A stretch of DNA of 64,000 nt from Proteobacteria bacterium SG_bin9. GTDB taxonomy: Bacteria > Pseudomonadota > Alphaproteobacteria > Rhizobiales > Xanthobacteraceae. The notes beneath the pieces are model-generated. The model was given only the letters and a program-made list of their open reading frames with translations. It ran no database searches and was not told the origin of the DNA. The stretch is from positions 92,188-156,187 of the forward strand of contig LWDM01000059.1 of NCBI GenBank assembly GCA_002083525.1, in the 5' to 3' direction. Made by a program: the position numbers and the translations under genes. Positions 27,465 through 35,689 of the stretch are shown here, in pieces; positions within the stretch are counted from its first letter, which is position 1, and every line of letters begins with the position of its first letter.

Positions 27465-28439
27465 ATGACGACACGACGTTTCGCGACCGCGATTCTGGCG
27501 GCGCTGGCGGTCAGCGCCTTCACGACCGGCGCGAATGCCCAGGCGAATTATCCAGCCCGGTCGATCACGCTTGTGCTGCCGTTCGCCGCCGGCAGCGGCA
27601 CCGACACCACAACCCGCATCATCTCGAAGCATCTGGCGGACGCACTCGGCCAGCAGTTCATCGTCGACAACAAGGCCGGCGCCAACGGCTCAATCGCCGC
27701 GACCTACGTCGCGCGCGCGCAGCCCGACGGCTACACGCTGCTGGTCACCACCAACACCACGCATTCCGCCAATCCGTATCTGCTGAAGCAGCTCAGCTAC
27801 GATCCGGTGAAGGATTTCGTCGCCATCGCACGCACCGGCGACCTGCCGTTCATGCTGCTGGTCAATCCGCAGGTGCCGGCGAAGAACGTCAAGGAACTGG
27901 TTGCGTACGCCAAAGCCAATCCGGGCAAGCTGACCTATGCCAGCGGCTCGTCGTCATCGAGCGTGTCCGGCGCCACGTTCGCCAAGCAAGCCAACATCGA
28001 CATCCTGCACGTGCCGTACAAGAGCTCGCCGCCGGCGCTCAGCGATCTGCTCGGCGGCCGCATCACCATGATGTTCGTCGACGTGCTCACCGGCCAGCCG
28101 CATGTGAAGAACGGCGACCTGCGCGCGCTCGCCGTCACCACCAAGAGCCGCTCCGCGCTGGTGCCGGACCTGCCGTCGATGGAAGAAGCCGGCGTGCCGA
28201 ACTTCGACATCACCTCGTGGCAGGGCTACTTCGCGCCGGCCGGAACGCCAAAGGACATTATCGTCAAGCTCAACGCCGAAATCCGCAAGATCATCGACAA
28301 GCCGGAAATCAAGGCCGAACTGGCCACCCGTGGAATGGATGCCTTCTCAAGCTCCCCGGAAGAGATGGAAAAGTTCGTCAAGGACCAGCTCGTGCTGTGG
28401 GAACGCCTCGTCAAGGACGCTGGAATCGAAGCCCAGTAA
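27465..28439 (+). CDS. Tripartite tricarboxylate transporter family (Bug) substrate-binding protein (324 aa)
   Basis: Periplasmic receptor of the TctC/Bug family. Signal peptide (RRFATAILAALAVSAFTTGANAQ), then hallmark motifs YPARSITLVLPFAAGSGTDTTTRIISKHLADALGQQFIVDNKAGANGSIAA, DGYTLL, PGKLTYASGS and YFAPAGTPKDIIVKLNAEI. The AGSGTD loop binds the ligand carboxylate. ATG with AGGGAGG upstream. No TctA/TctB membrane genes are adjacent, which is common for this expanded family. It may supply or sense a carboxylate handled by the amidase. Confidence 0.9.
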   Translation: MTTRRFATAILAALAVSAFTTGANAQANYPARSITLVLPFAAGSGTDTTTRIISKHLADALGQQFIVDNKAGANGSIAATYVARAQPDGYTLLVTTNTTHSANPYLLKQLSYDPVKDFVAIARTGDLPFMLLVNPQVPAKNVKELVAYAKANPGKLTYASGSSSSSVSGATFAKQANIDILHVPYKSSPPALSDLLGGRITMMFVDVLTGQPHVKNGDLRALAVTTKSRSALVPDLPSMEEAGVPNFDITSWQGYFAPAGTPKDIIVKLNAEIRKIIDKPEIKAELATRGMDAFSSSPEEMEKFVKDQLVLWERLVKDAGIEAQ

Positions 28440-28447
28440 ACGTGTAG

Positions 28448-28483
28448 GATGCCGGGCTCCGGGTGAGCCCGGCATCTGCGTTT
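28448..28483 (+). terminator. Intrinsic terminator after the Bug-family gene
   Basis: Stem GATGCCGGGCT/AGCCCGGCATC (11 bp, positions 28448-28476) with a 7-base loop, followed by TGCGTTTT. Placed 8 bases after the stop and before pncB. Confidence 0.8.
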
Positions 28484-28520
28484 TCGGCCATATTGTTTGG
28501 CCTAAGGCTGGGTTTGCGTC

Positions 28521-29825
28521 ATGACCATCACCGATATTGCAACCCGCACCTATAATCACGGCTGGCGGCTCGACCCGATCATCCGCAGCCTGCTCGACAC
28601 CGACTTCTACAAGCTCTTGATGCTGCAAATGATCCGGGAACTGCACCCGGACGTCGAAGTCACGTTCTCGCTGATCAACCGCAGCTGGCACGTTCGCCTG
28701 GCCGAGGTGATCGACGAGAGCGAACTGCGCGCCCAGCTCGATCACGCCCGCACCATCCGCTTTTCCAAGAAGGAGCTGATCTGGCTCGCGGGTAATACGT
28801 TCTATGGCAAGACGCAGATGTTCTCGCCGAACTTCATTGCCTGGCTCGCCGACTTCCGTCTCCCCGAGTATGACCTGCGCAAGGTCGAAGGGCAGTACGA
28901 ATTGCATTTCTACGGCCCGTGGACTCACACGAGCATGTGGGAGATCCCGGCGCTCGCTATCGTCAACGAGTTGCGCTCGCGCCAAGCAATGAAGGGCAAG
29001 GGCCGTTTCGAGCTCGACGTGATCTACGCCCGCGCCAAGGCCAAGCTCTGGAGCAAAGTCGAGCGGCTGAAGCCGCTGCAGACCTTGCGCGTGTCGGACT
29101 TCGGCACGCGCCGGCGGCACGGCTTTCTCTGGCAACGCTGGTGCGTCGAAGCGCTGAAGGAAGGTCTCGGCTCGGCCTTCACCGGCACTTCGAACGTGCT
29201 GCTCGCCATGGACAACGACCTCGAAGCCATCGGCACCAACGCGCATGAGCTGCCGATGGTGATGGCGGCGCTCGCGACCACCGACAAGGAATTGCGCGAG
29301 GCCCCTTATCGCGTGCTCGACGAATGGCGTCACACCTATGACGGCAACCTTCTGATCGCCCTGCCCGACGCGTTCGGCACCACGTCGTTCCTGCGCGATG
29401 CGCCGGACTGGGTCGCCGACTGGACCGGTTTCCGCCCCGACAGCGCACCGCCGATCGAAGGCGGCGAGGAAATCATTCGCTGGTGGAAGCAGCACGGTCG
29501 CGATCCGCGCGAGAAGCTTCTCATCTTCTCCGACGGCATGGATATCGAGGGCATCGAGGCGACCTATCGCCACTTCGCCGGACGCGTGCGCACCAGCTTC
29601 GGTTGGGGCACCAACCTGACCAACGATTTCATCGGCTGCGCGCCCGACGGCAGCACCGACCTCGATCCGATCTCGCTCGTGTGCAAGGTGACAGACGTCA
29701 ACGGCCGCCCAGCGGTGAAGCTGTCGGATAATCCGGAAAAGGCCACGGGCGATCCGGCAGAGATCGCCCGCTATCTGCGGGTGTTCGGCGACGCCGGACG
29801 GGTCCGTTCACCAGTGAAGGTGTAA
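28521..29825 (+). CDS. pncB: Nicotinate phosphoribosyltransferase (434 aa)
   Basis: Converts nicotinate and phosphoribosyl pyrophosphate to nicotinate mononucleotide in NAD salvage. It shows the family start SLLDTDFYKLLMLQMIRELHPDVEVTFSLINRS, the central SDFGTRRRHGFLWQRWCVEAL and FTGTSNVLLAMDNDLEAIGTNAHELPM. The phosphate-binding part is FSDGMDIEGIEATYRHFAGRVRTSFGWGTNLTND. The TNAHELPM motif carries the phosphorylatable histidine region. Length matches bacterial PncB. Convergent with the AHL synthase gene. Confidence 0.95.
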   Translation: MTITDIATRTYNHGWRLDPIIRSLLDTDFYKLLMLQMIRELHPDVEVTFSLINRSWHVRLAEVIDESELRAQLDHARTIRFSKKELIWLAGNTFYGKTQMFSPNFIAWLADFRLPEYDLRKVEGQYELHFYGPWTHTSMWEIPALAIVNELRSRQAMKGKGRFELDVIYARAKAKLWSKVERLKPLQTLRVSDFGTRRRHGFLWQRWCVEALKEGLGSAFTGTSNVLLAMDNDLEAIGTNAHELPMVMAALATTDKELREAPYRVLDEWRHTYDGNLLIALPDAFGTTSFLRDAPDWVADWTGFRPDSAPPIEGGEEIIRWWKQHGRDPREKLLIFSDGMDIEGIEATYRHFAGRVRTSFGWGTNLTNDFIGCAPDGSTDLDPISLVCKVTDVNGRPAVKLSDNPEKATGDPAEIARYLRVFGDAGRVRSPVKV

Positions 29826-29849
29826 GCGAACCCTTAGGCTCCAACGCCG

Positions 29850-30476
29850 TTACGCGCTGCGCCGGACCGCGTGCTCGACCGGCATCGAACGCTCCAGCAC
29901 CGAACCGGTCAGCCGGCCGGACGCACGCAAGCGATCCAGCGTCGCCTCGTTGACCTCATACATCACAGCGACGAGCTTCTCGCCACCGACATCGCGCGGC
30001 AGACCAAGCGGATGCACCGTGAGGCCGGCGCCCTGCACCACCGGCACCCGGTAGGCCCGGATCACGGCGGTGACGCCGACATAACCCTCTTCGAGGCAGT
30101 ACTCCTGCAGGCCCGCGAACAGTTCGCAGTACGTGTATCCGTCACGTTTGTCGCGCGCGACCGCCAGCCGCGACAGTTCGACGATGTCGTCCTGCGCCGG
30201 CACTTGCCCTTCCACGAGATACGCGAACGTATCGCTCAACATGTGCGGCTGCGTCGACGGATAGAACCGCATGCATCCCACAACGCGGTCGGTGCCGGTC
30301 AACGCCACGCCGTACACGGCGTGCTCGTCGTCATAGCGGTCCTGTTCGCGCTCGCCGTCCAGATCGAAATCCGTCCAGCCACATTCCTTGACGAAAATAT
30401 CGTGCCGAAAACGAAAATGCTTATCGAGAGTCTCACGGTAGCGAAGGCGACTGGCCTGATCGATAATACGGATCAC
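29850..30476 (-). CDS. Acyl-homoserine-lactone synthase (LuxI family, 208 aa)
   Basis: Makes a quorum-sensing signal from S-adenosylmethionine and an acyl donor. All eight residues conserved in the family are visible: Arg24, Phe28, Trp34, Asp46, Asp49, Arg70, Glu100 and Arg103 (FRFRHDIFVKECGW, EQDRYDDEHAVYG, VVGCMRFYP, VELSRLAV). Start is GTG at 30476, with AGGAGG five to seven bases upstream. That site lies in a 7-bp hairpin (see separate entry). It is downstream of a LuxR-type gene on the same strand. The wording resembles the RpaI/BraI/BjaI group of Rhodopseudomonas and Bradyrhizobium, which use acyl-CoA and make aryl or branched signals. That subgrouping is inference. Confidence 0.93.
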   Translation of the reverse strand: MIRIIDQASRLRYRETLDKHFRFRHDIFVKECGWTDFDLDGEREQDRYDDEHAVYGVALTGTDRVVGCMRFYPSTQPHMLSDTFAYLVEGQVPAQDDIVELSRLAVARDKRDGYTYCELFAGLQEYCLEEGYVGVTAVIRAYRVPVVQGAGLTVHPLGLPRDVGGEKLVAVMYEVNEATLDRLRASGRLTGSVLERSMPVEHAVRRSA

Positions 30477-30481
30477 GACGA

Positions 30482-30506
30482 CCTCCTGCAGGTTGAAAAC
30501 AGGAGG
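30482..30506 (-). promoter_or_regulatory. Hairpin sequestering the AHL synthase ribosome-binding site
   Basis: In the mRNA sense CCTCCTG is followed by an 11-base loop (UUUUCAACCUG) and CAGGAGG, a perfect 7-bp inverted repeat. The second arm is the complete Shine-Dalgarno sequence of the GTG start at 30476. Translation would need the hairpin to open. This could be a thermosensor-like, small-RNA-controlled or ribosome-coupled switch; only the pairing is seen. Confidence 0.6.
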
Positions 30507-30580
30507 AGGCTCACACCCGGTTGGTCGGGGCTCTATTCAGAGGTCTCGGAATTGACAGCTACACGACTCAGAACCTACAA

Positions 30581-30623
30581 GTTCGGTTGCGTGTAACATC
30601 GTTGCACACGCAACCACCGGAAC
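30581..30623. repeat. Inverted repeat between the LuxR-type and LuxI-type genes
   Basis: GGTTGCGTGT (30585-30594) and ACACGCAACC (30606-30615) are perfect 10-bp inverted repeats with an 11-base loop. Pairing resumes as GTTC/GAAC after a 4-base bulge on one side. It lies about 90 bases after the regulator stop and about 105 bases before the synthase start. It could be a transcription stop or a structured 5' leader. It does not look like a canonical 18-20 bp lux box. Confidence 0.5.
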
Positions 30624-30714
30624 TGAAAGCTTTACGCTGAGGGCTGCTGACGATCTGTCCGTCAGGCGACGGCGATCGCAAAACGCATAAACTGATTTGC
30701 TGGATCGCCGATCG

Positions 30715-31452
30715 CTAGATCTCGATCTCGCCGCGGCGCAGAGACTCGGCAACCGCCTGAGTCTTGCTGAAGGAATCGAGCTTACGCATCGCCGACGCGA
30801 TGTGCTTGTTGACCGTATCGGTCGAGATCTGAAGGATGCGGCCCGTGTCCCATGCGGTCTTGCCGACCGCCGCCCACGTCAGCACTTCCTTCTCGCGAAT
30901 CGACAACACCGCGGCGGCTTCCTTGTCTGCGGCACGCAACCGCGACAGCGAGTTGACGGCATACATCGCCATTAACTCCATCGCCGCCCGCGCTGACATG
31001 CTGCTGTCGATGTCAGGGCCGCCGAAATTGACCGAGCCCTCGTAGCCGTGCATTCCATAGATCGGAACGCACAATCCTTGCGGCATGTTGTAGTCGCGCG
31101 CTGCACAATCCATCACGCGCGATCGCTTGGTATGCTCGGGTTCGTAAGGCGCCTGCGTCCAGAAAAACGAATGCGCCTGGCTGCGCGCGTGCCGCACCAC
31201 CGGATCATGATCCTGGAAATTCTCATGCACGTATTGCCGGAGCCAGTCGTCCGGCCAGTGCATCAGCATGATGCGTTCTTCGAAATCGGTTCGCGCCAGT
31301 TGCGGGCCGGCGATGATTGAAAAATTGCGATATCCGAAGGTTGAGGCAGCTTCCAAAATGGTGCGCGTCAGAGCCGTAATCGACTCCGACTGCTTGAACC
31401 GCTCGATAAACGAAATAGCGGTCTCAAACGGCTGAAACTCACCACCTCGCAT
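30715..31452 (-). CDS. LuxR-family quorum-sensing regulator (245 aa)
   Basis: N-terminal autoinducer-binding domain with the conserved Trp, Tyr, Asp-Pro and Trp positions (HWPDDWLRQYVHENFQDHDPVVRHARSQAHSFFW). The C-terminal LuxR helix-turn-helix is LSIREKEVLTWAAVGKTAWDTGRILQISTDTVNKHIASAMRKL. The adjacent synthase makes it the likely cognate receptor. I place the start at ATG 31452 because GGGGAA lies upstream and the length then equals family norm; an in-frame start at 31500 adds 16 hydrophobic residues. The last residues overlap nothing; the synthase is 238 bases further on. Confidence 0.9.
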   Translation of the reverse strand: MRGGEFQPFETAISFIERFKQSESITALTRTILEAASTFGYRNFSIIAGPQLARTDFEERIMLMHWPDDWLRQYVHENFQDHDPVVRHARSQAHSFFWTQAPYEPEHTKRSRVMDCAARDYNMPQGLCVPIYGMHGYEGSVNFGGPDIDSSMSARAAMELMAMYAVNSLSRLRAADKEAAAVLSIREKEVLTWAAVGKTAWDTGRILQISTDTVNKHIASAMRKLDSFSKTQAVAESLRRGEIEI

Positions 31453-31627
31453 TCTTATGTTCCCCAAGACATAAAGAATGGCATTCACAACGCACTGCAA
31501 CTATTTATTGCATGAGCGGCCTCCTGACACAATCGTGCGGGGGGCGGCGCGCTCAAGAAAAAAACCGGTTTTCTGCACAGGTGCCAGGGGAATACGCACA
31601 CCACCGGCGCGCCATCGGGACGGCCGT

Positions 31628-33685
31628 TTATTTCGTTTCAGCGACCGTGGTTGCGTCCCACTCGGCATCTGGCGGAGCGGCAATAGCCTCCCGCGAGCGG
31701 TCGATCATCACACGTGAAGGGGGATCGCCGCCCGGGCGGAGAATATTTGTCTCTTCGAAACGCCGGATCGCTGCCGAAAAATCGCGCAGCCGATAGGCGG
31801 CGAGCCCTGCTTCGTAGTGTCTCACCCAAATGGTGGGGTCGTCGTCCTCGCCTACAATCCCAAGCAGTTCATAAACCGTCGAACCGGCGGAGCGGCCATA
31901 GACCGCAAGCCGGTCCAGTTCACGAACATGAACGCGGGCCGACGCCAACCGGCGTGTTTCCTCGCCGATCATGATCTGCGTGCCGTACTGCTTGTTGGCG
32001 CCTTCGAGCCGGCTTGCCACGTTCACCGCATCGCCGATCACGGTGTAGTTCAGCCGCACGTCCGAACCGATGTTGCCGACGAGGATGTCGCCGGAATTGA
32101 TGCCGATGCGGATCCGCAGCGGCTGACCGGCATCGTCGCAAATGTTGTCGGTGACGATGACCCGCTGAAGGGCCAGCGCGGCCCGGCAGCATGCGAGTGC
32201 GTGATCGGGATTGGCCGCGGGCGCACCCCAGAACGCCATCACCGCGTCGCCGATGAACTTGTCAATGGTGCCGCCCTGCGCCTGGACCTCGGCCGAGGCC
32301 GCGCTGAAGTAACGCGACAGCAGCGGGATGATGCGATCCCCCAGCCGCTCCGACAAACCGGTGAAGCCGGCCACATCGGCGAACATGATCGTCATCAGGC
32401 GTACGGTACCGCCGAGTTTCGCCTCAGTGCCCTCGCTGAGCAGCCGGCGCACCAGATCGGCGGGAATATATTTGCGGAACGCGGAGAGGCCCGTCGCCAT
32501 ATCTGCGATGGCGCCCGACAGGTTGTGAATTTCGTCGAGCCTGGACGCGTGCCGCTGCACCTGCTCCAGTTCGAAGCGCTCCACATGCTTGATCTCGTTC
32601 ACCACCTTGATCAGCGGCGCCGCGATCAGACGCCGCGCCAGCCACACCGACAACAAACCCGCGCCGACGATCAGAATTGCAACGACGACCACAAGCTTGC
32701 GGATCGTCTCCGAGACCGGGCCGAGAAATTCGGCCTCCGGAATCACCGTCACCAGCGACCAGCCCGGAAACGCCAGCGGCGTCAGGTTAACTTCGTAAGC
32801 CTCACCGCCCTTCTCGAAGCGGGTGCGGAATGCCTCCGCCTTGTCCGGCTCATAGACGCCCGCCGATTGCTTCAGCGCGCCGACGGCGACCGGCAGCAAC
32901 GGCTGATTGGTCTTGACCGGATTCGCTTCGTCGGCATCCGGATCGGGCGCGGCGATGATGCCGCCGTTACGATCGAGAATGAAAACCGCGCCTGACTTGC
33001 CGACCGTCAGATCGGACAGCGCCCGCGACACCCGCGTCAGCTCGACCACAATGCCGACAACGCCCTGCCGCTTGCCGTCGACGTCGATCGGGCCCGCCAG
33101 CGTCACCGCCAAGCGCTCACCGATCGGCAGATTAGAGATGCTGAACCACTGCGACCCCTGCGACTCGAGGCTGTCCTTGAACCAGTCCTGTTCGGTGACC
33201 TTGAACGACGTCGGTTCTTTCCGGCGATTCTCGAACTCGAAATCACCGCGGTTGATCTCATAGTATTCGATACTCTGCTCGACCGTACCGGCCCCCGCCG
33301 GAATCTGGATGATCTCGGCGGCACGATCGCCGAGCTTGCGCGCGGCCGTTAATTCGCCGTTGGGCCGCGCGAACGTTACCCACGACAAGGTCGGCTGCGC
33401 CTGCAACTGGGCAAGCATGACGAATTCGCGCTTGTTGGGATCGTCCGCCTCGATGACGTGGCGCATGAACAGCGCACGTGCGGCGATAAAGGCGGACTTC
33501 GCCTCGATGGTGATCGAGAACAATTCCTTGCCGACGGCCAGAACGATCTGCTCGTTGATGGTCTTGGCCAGGGTCTGGCTGGTCGCATCCGCCGTGCGCC
33601 ACCACAGAATGTGCACCCCGAGCGCGCTGACGATGATCGACAGCAGCACGAGACCTGAGACCGCGAGACGAACGCCAATCCGCAT
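31628..33685 (-). CDS. Membrane-bound class III adenylate/guanylate cyclase with Cache-type sensor (685 aa)
   Basis: N-terminal helix (LAVSGLVLLSIIVSALGVHILWW), a periplasmic double-Cache-like domain of ~300 residues (GLDR-free; VGKSGAVFILDRNGGIIAAPDPDADEANP is a typical Cache strand pair), then a second helix (LVVVVAILIVGAGLLSVWLARRLIAAPL) and HAMP-like linker. The catalytic domain has metal-binding aspartates in TIMFADVAGFTGLSERLG and GGTIDKFIGDAVMAFWGAPA, and the transition-state region in NYTVIGDAVNVASRLEGANKQYG. The Lys in DKFIGD suggests ATP use (cAMP). The short C-terminal tail after ~620 has one tetratricopeptide-like helix pair. Ligand unknown. Confidence 0.9.
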   Translation of the reverse strand: MRIGVRLAVSGLVLLSIIVSALGVHILWWRTADATSQTLAKTINEQIVLAVGKELFSITIEAKSAFIAARALFMRHVIEADDPNKREFVMLAQLQAQPTLSWVTFARPNGELTAARKLGDRAAEIIQIPAGAGTVEQSIEYYEINRGDFEFENRRKEPTSFKVTEQDWFKDSLESQGSQWFSISNLPIGERLAVTLAGPIDVDGKRQGVVGIVVELTRVSRALSDLTVGKSGAVFILDRNGGIIAAPDPDADEANPVKTNQPLLPVAVGALKQSAGVYEPDKAEAFRTRFEKGGEAYEVNLTPLAFPGWSLVTVIPEAEFLGPVSETIRKLVVVVAILIVGAGLLSVWLARRLIAAPLIKVVNEIKHVERFELEQVQRHASRLDEIHNLSGAIADMATGLSAFRKYIPADLVRRLLSEGTEAKLGGTVRLMTIMFADVAGFTGLSERLGDRIIPLLSRYFSAASAEVQAQGGTIDKFIGDAVMAFWGAPAANPDHALACCRAALALQRVIVTDNICDDAGQPLRIRIGINSGDILVGNIGSDVRLNYTVIGDAVNVASRLEGANKQYGTQIMIGEETRRLASARVHVRELDRLAVYGRSAGSTVYELLGIVGEDDDPTIWVRHYEAGLAAYRLRDFSAAIRRFEETNILRPGGDPPSRVMIDRSREAIAAPPDAEWDATTVAETK

Positions 33686-33818
33686 GATGCCCTTTGCGCG
33701 TGTAAGCGCTCGACTCTAGCATCTGCTGGCTGTTTCGGAAGTCATCCCCTCGCGGATTAGCATACGTGAGTACCGTCTTGACCATAGCCGTCCGCTATCG
33801 TGAAGCGAAGGCTGGCCG

Positions 33819-33836
33819 GCCGGGTGTCTGCCCGGC
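33819..33836. terminator. Hairpin between cyclase and small exported protein genes
   Basis: GCCGGGT/GCCCGGC-type inverted repeat, about 6-7 bp, just after the stop of the minus-strand gene at 33855. No T-run on the minus strand, so a weak terminator at best. Confidence 0.4.
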
Positions 33837-33854
33837 GGCAGTTTGTCGAGATGC

Positions 33855-34172
33855 TTACTTTCCCGATGGCGTTGGGCTGGTTGTATCCGGCGGACAGTCC
33901 TGCCGCGCTTCCATGCTCTTGCCGTCGCTCTGCACGGTCGGTGCGGCCGAGTTGGCGTGACCGCCGGCGGACGGCAGGATCGCACTCTTGTCGATCGACA
34001 TCGAGGTCGAGGTCGAAGACTGCGCAGCGCTGCCGACAGTCGACGGCGTATTGCAGTTAGCGTCCACCTTCTTCGCCTCGCCCGTCGCCGTACCGGACTG
34101 CGACCAACCCGGGGCGGCCGTGAGAAGCGTAACAATCGATGCGAGTGCGACAGCACGTGTAACGGTGATCAT
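33855..34172 (-). CDS. Small exported Ser/Thr-rich protein of unknown function (105 aa)
   Basis: Signal peptide (RAVALASIVTLLTAAPGWSQ) followed by ~85 residues of low-complexity sequence rich in Ser, Thr, Ala and Pro (SSTSTSMSIDKSAILPSAGGHANSAAPTVQ) and two cysteines. No recognisable domain. ATG at 34172 has GGGAG upstream; longer in-frame versions lack one. A GGAAC-N18-TT stress promoter candidate lies upstream on the minus strand (34225-34201), paired with one for the divergent PRC-barrel gene. Confidence 0.68.
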   Translation of the reverse strand: MITVTRAVALASIVTLLTAAPGWSQSGTATGEAKKVDANCNTPSTVGSAAQSSTSTSMSIDKSAILPSAGGHANSAAPTVQSDGKSMEARQDCPPDTTSPTPSGK

Positions 34173-34198
34173 GCGTTTTCTCCCGTTCATTTGAATCG

Positions 34199-34225
34199 GG
34201 AACCGCCGAGCGCTGTATTTGTTCC
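34199..34225. promoter_or_regulatory. Overlapping divergent EcfG-type promoter candidates
   Basis: On the plus strand GGAAC (34199-34203) is followed 16 bases later by TGTT (34220-34223), fitting GGAAC-N18-TT, toward the PRC-barrel operon. On the minus strand GGAAC (34225-34221) is followed after 18 bases by TT (34202-34201), toward the small exported protein. The two signals overlap almost exactly. Neither has the full CGTT -10. Confidence 0.45.
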
Positions 34226-34433
34226 GCCCGTCATCCGGGCGAACCAAGTTCGAGCCATCGCGTTGTCTCATGCAAGCCGGGTGTCGACAGACACTGGTGA
34301 CGGCAAACGTGTTTTTCCGGTTTCTTCGGCTCCGCCAGAGAAACGCACGCGCGCCTCCGCCATCCGGCCTGTGAAGCCCCGGGAGCGCGGACCCTCAGCC
34401 GCACTCCCGCGGGCGCTTCATCGGAGAGACAGG

Positions 34434-34820
34434 ATGAGCCTTGAGATGCAGGCGGATATCCGCAGCCGCGAAACGGCCGGTCTGATCGGCAGCGACAAGG
34501 TCGAAGGAACGGCCGTGTATTCCGCAGACGGAGAACGCATCGGCGCCATCGACCGCGTCATGATCGAGAAGGTCAGCGGCAAGGTGGCGTATGCCGTGCT
34601 GAGCTTCGGCGGCTTCCTCGGCATCGGTGACGACAAATATCCGCTGCCGTGGCCGACGCTGAAGTACAACACCGAACTCGGCGGCTATCAGACCATGGTG
34701 CCGATCGACAAGATCGAGGGCGCGCCGAGCTATGGGACGTCGGATGAGTGGGACTGGGAAAACCGGGATCGCCGGCGCGTCCTGAACGATTACTATGGCG
34801 TTGCCTTCCCTGCGGTCTGA
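34434..34820 (+). CDS. PRC-barrel domain protein (128 aa)
   Basis: A single PRC-barrel (beta-barrel) domain: TAGLIGSDKVEGTAVYSADGERIGAIDRVMIEKVSGKVAYAVLSFGGFLGIGDDKYPLPWPTLKYN. The G-L-IGSDKVEGTAVY opening and the KYPLPW stretch are characteristic of the alphaproteobacterial stand-alone PRC proteins often induced by stress. GGAGAGACAGG lies before ATG 34434. It begins a three-gene run with the iron-permease-family and DUF6496 genes (gaps of 6 and -1 bases). Exact role unknown. Confidence 0.87.
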   Translation: MSLEMQADIRSRETAGLIGSDKVEGTAVYSADGERIGAIDRVMIEKVSGKVAYAVLSFGGFLGIGDDKYPLPWPTLKYNTELGGYQTMVPIDKIEGAPSYGTSDEWDWENRDRRRVLNDYYGVAFPAV

Positions 34821-34826
34821 TCGTCC

Positions 34827-35402
34827 ATGGCCACCAAGCAGACATCTCACAAACACACGACAACGCGGCGCTTGAAAGCCGAGACAGCCACCCCGCAGTC
34901 CAAGCGAGAGGACGCGGTCAACGATAATTGTCCCGACGAGGACGAAGCGTGTCAGAAGCCGGGGCCGGTCAGCCGCGTGTTCGGCGAGATTGCCAGCCGA
35001 GGCTCGCAGGCGGCGGGGCGCGCATCGACGTTCATCATCGCGGTGACACTGATCGTGATATGGGCTGTGACAGGCCCGATCTTTGGCTTCTCCGATACCT
35101 GGCAACTCATCATCAACACCTCGACCACCATCGTCACCTTCCTGATGGTGTTTCTGATTCAGAATTCACAGAACCGCGACAGCGCCGCGATCCAGGTCAA
35201 GCTCGACGAGTTGATCCGTGTCAGCACCGCACGCAACTCCCTTGTCGGAATCGAGCACCTCACCGACGAAGAGCTGGAAGACCTGCGGCAGAAATGCGAG
35301 CAGCGCGCCAAGCGCAACGATCCGTCCGAAAATTCCGGCAATACCGCAGTCGAGCGGATGCACAAGAAAGCGCGGCATGCCGCCGACAAGGTTCAAGGCT
35401 GA
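34827..35402 (+). CDS. Low-affinity iron permease family membrane protein (191 aa)
   Basis: Polar N-terminal tail of ~55 residues, then two close membrane helices (TFIIAVTLIVIWAVTGPIFGF and TWQLIINTSTTIVTFLMVFLIQNSQNRDSAAIQVKLDELI). This matches the PF04120 low-affinity Fe permease family, including the conserved IQNSQNRDSAAIQVKLDELI segment. The C-terminus is a soluble tail (LTDEELEDLRQKCEQRAKR). The iron transport label comes from a fungal relative; bacterial function is unproven. The stop overlaps the next ATG (TGATG). Confidence 0.86.
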   Translation: MATKQTSHKHTTTRRLKAETATPQSKREDAVNDNCPDEDEACQKPGPVSRVFGEIASRGSQAAGRASTFIIAVTLIVIWAVTGPIFGFSDTWQLIINTSTTIVTFLMVFLIQNSQNRDSAAIQVKLDELIRVSTARNSLVGIEHLTDEELEDLRQKCEQRAKRNDPSENSGNTAVERMHKKARHAADKVQG

Positions 35403-35611
35403 TGGCACGTTACGGACCGAGCGTTGCAAAGAACGTCAAGCGGGTGATGAAGAAGCGCAAGAAGGGCACGCTCAAGAGCGGACGCAACGGCCTCAAGGTG
35501 ACGAGCCGCAAGCAGGCCATCGCAATCGCGCTTTCGGAATCCCGCCGCGCCGGAGCCAAAGTCCCAAAAAAGAAGAAATCGTCACGCAAGCGGACGGCAA
35601 AGCGCCGCTAA
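35402..35611 (+). CDS. DUF6496-type small basic protein (69 aa)
   Basis: A very lysine/arginine-rich peptide (MARYGPSVAKNVKRVMKKRKKGTLKSGRNGLKVTSRKQAIAIALSESRRAGAKV...) ending in KKKKSSRKRTAKRR. The KGTLKSG and VTSRKQAIAIALSE motifs match the DUF6496 family; its basic tail suggests nucleic-acid binding. Translationally coupled to the iron-permease-family gene through TGATG. No function known. Confidence 0.82.
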   Translation: MARYGPSVAKNVKRVMKKRKKGTLKSGRNGLKVTSRKQAIAIALSESRRAGAKVPKKKKSSRKRTAKRR

Positions 35612-35689
35612 TTATCGCTTCGGAACAACAGCTTGAACCTTTTGCCGGGCCGGCGCGACAAAGCGACGTTGCCAACCCGGATCATTGCC

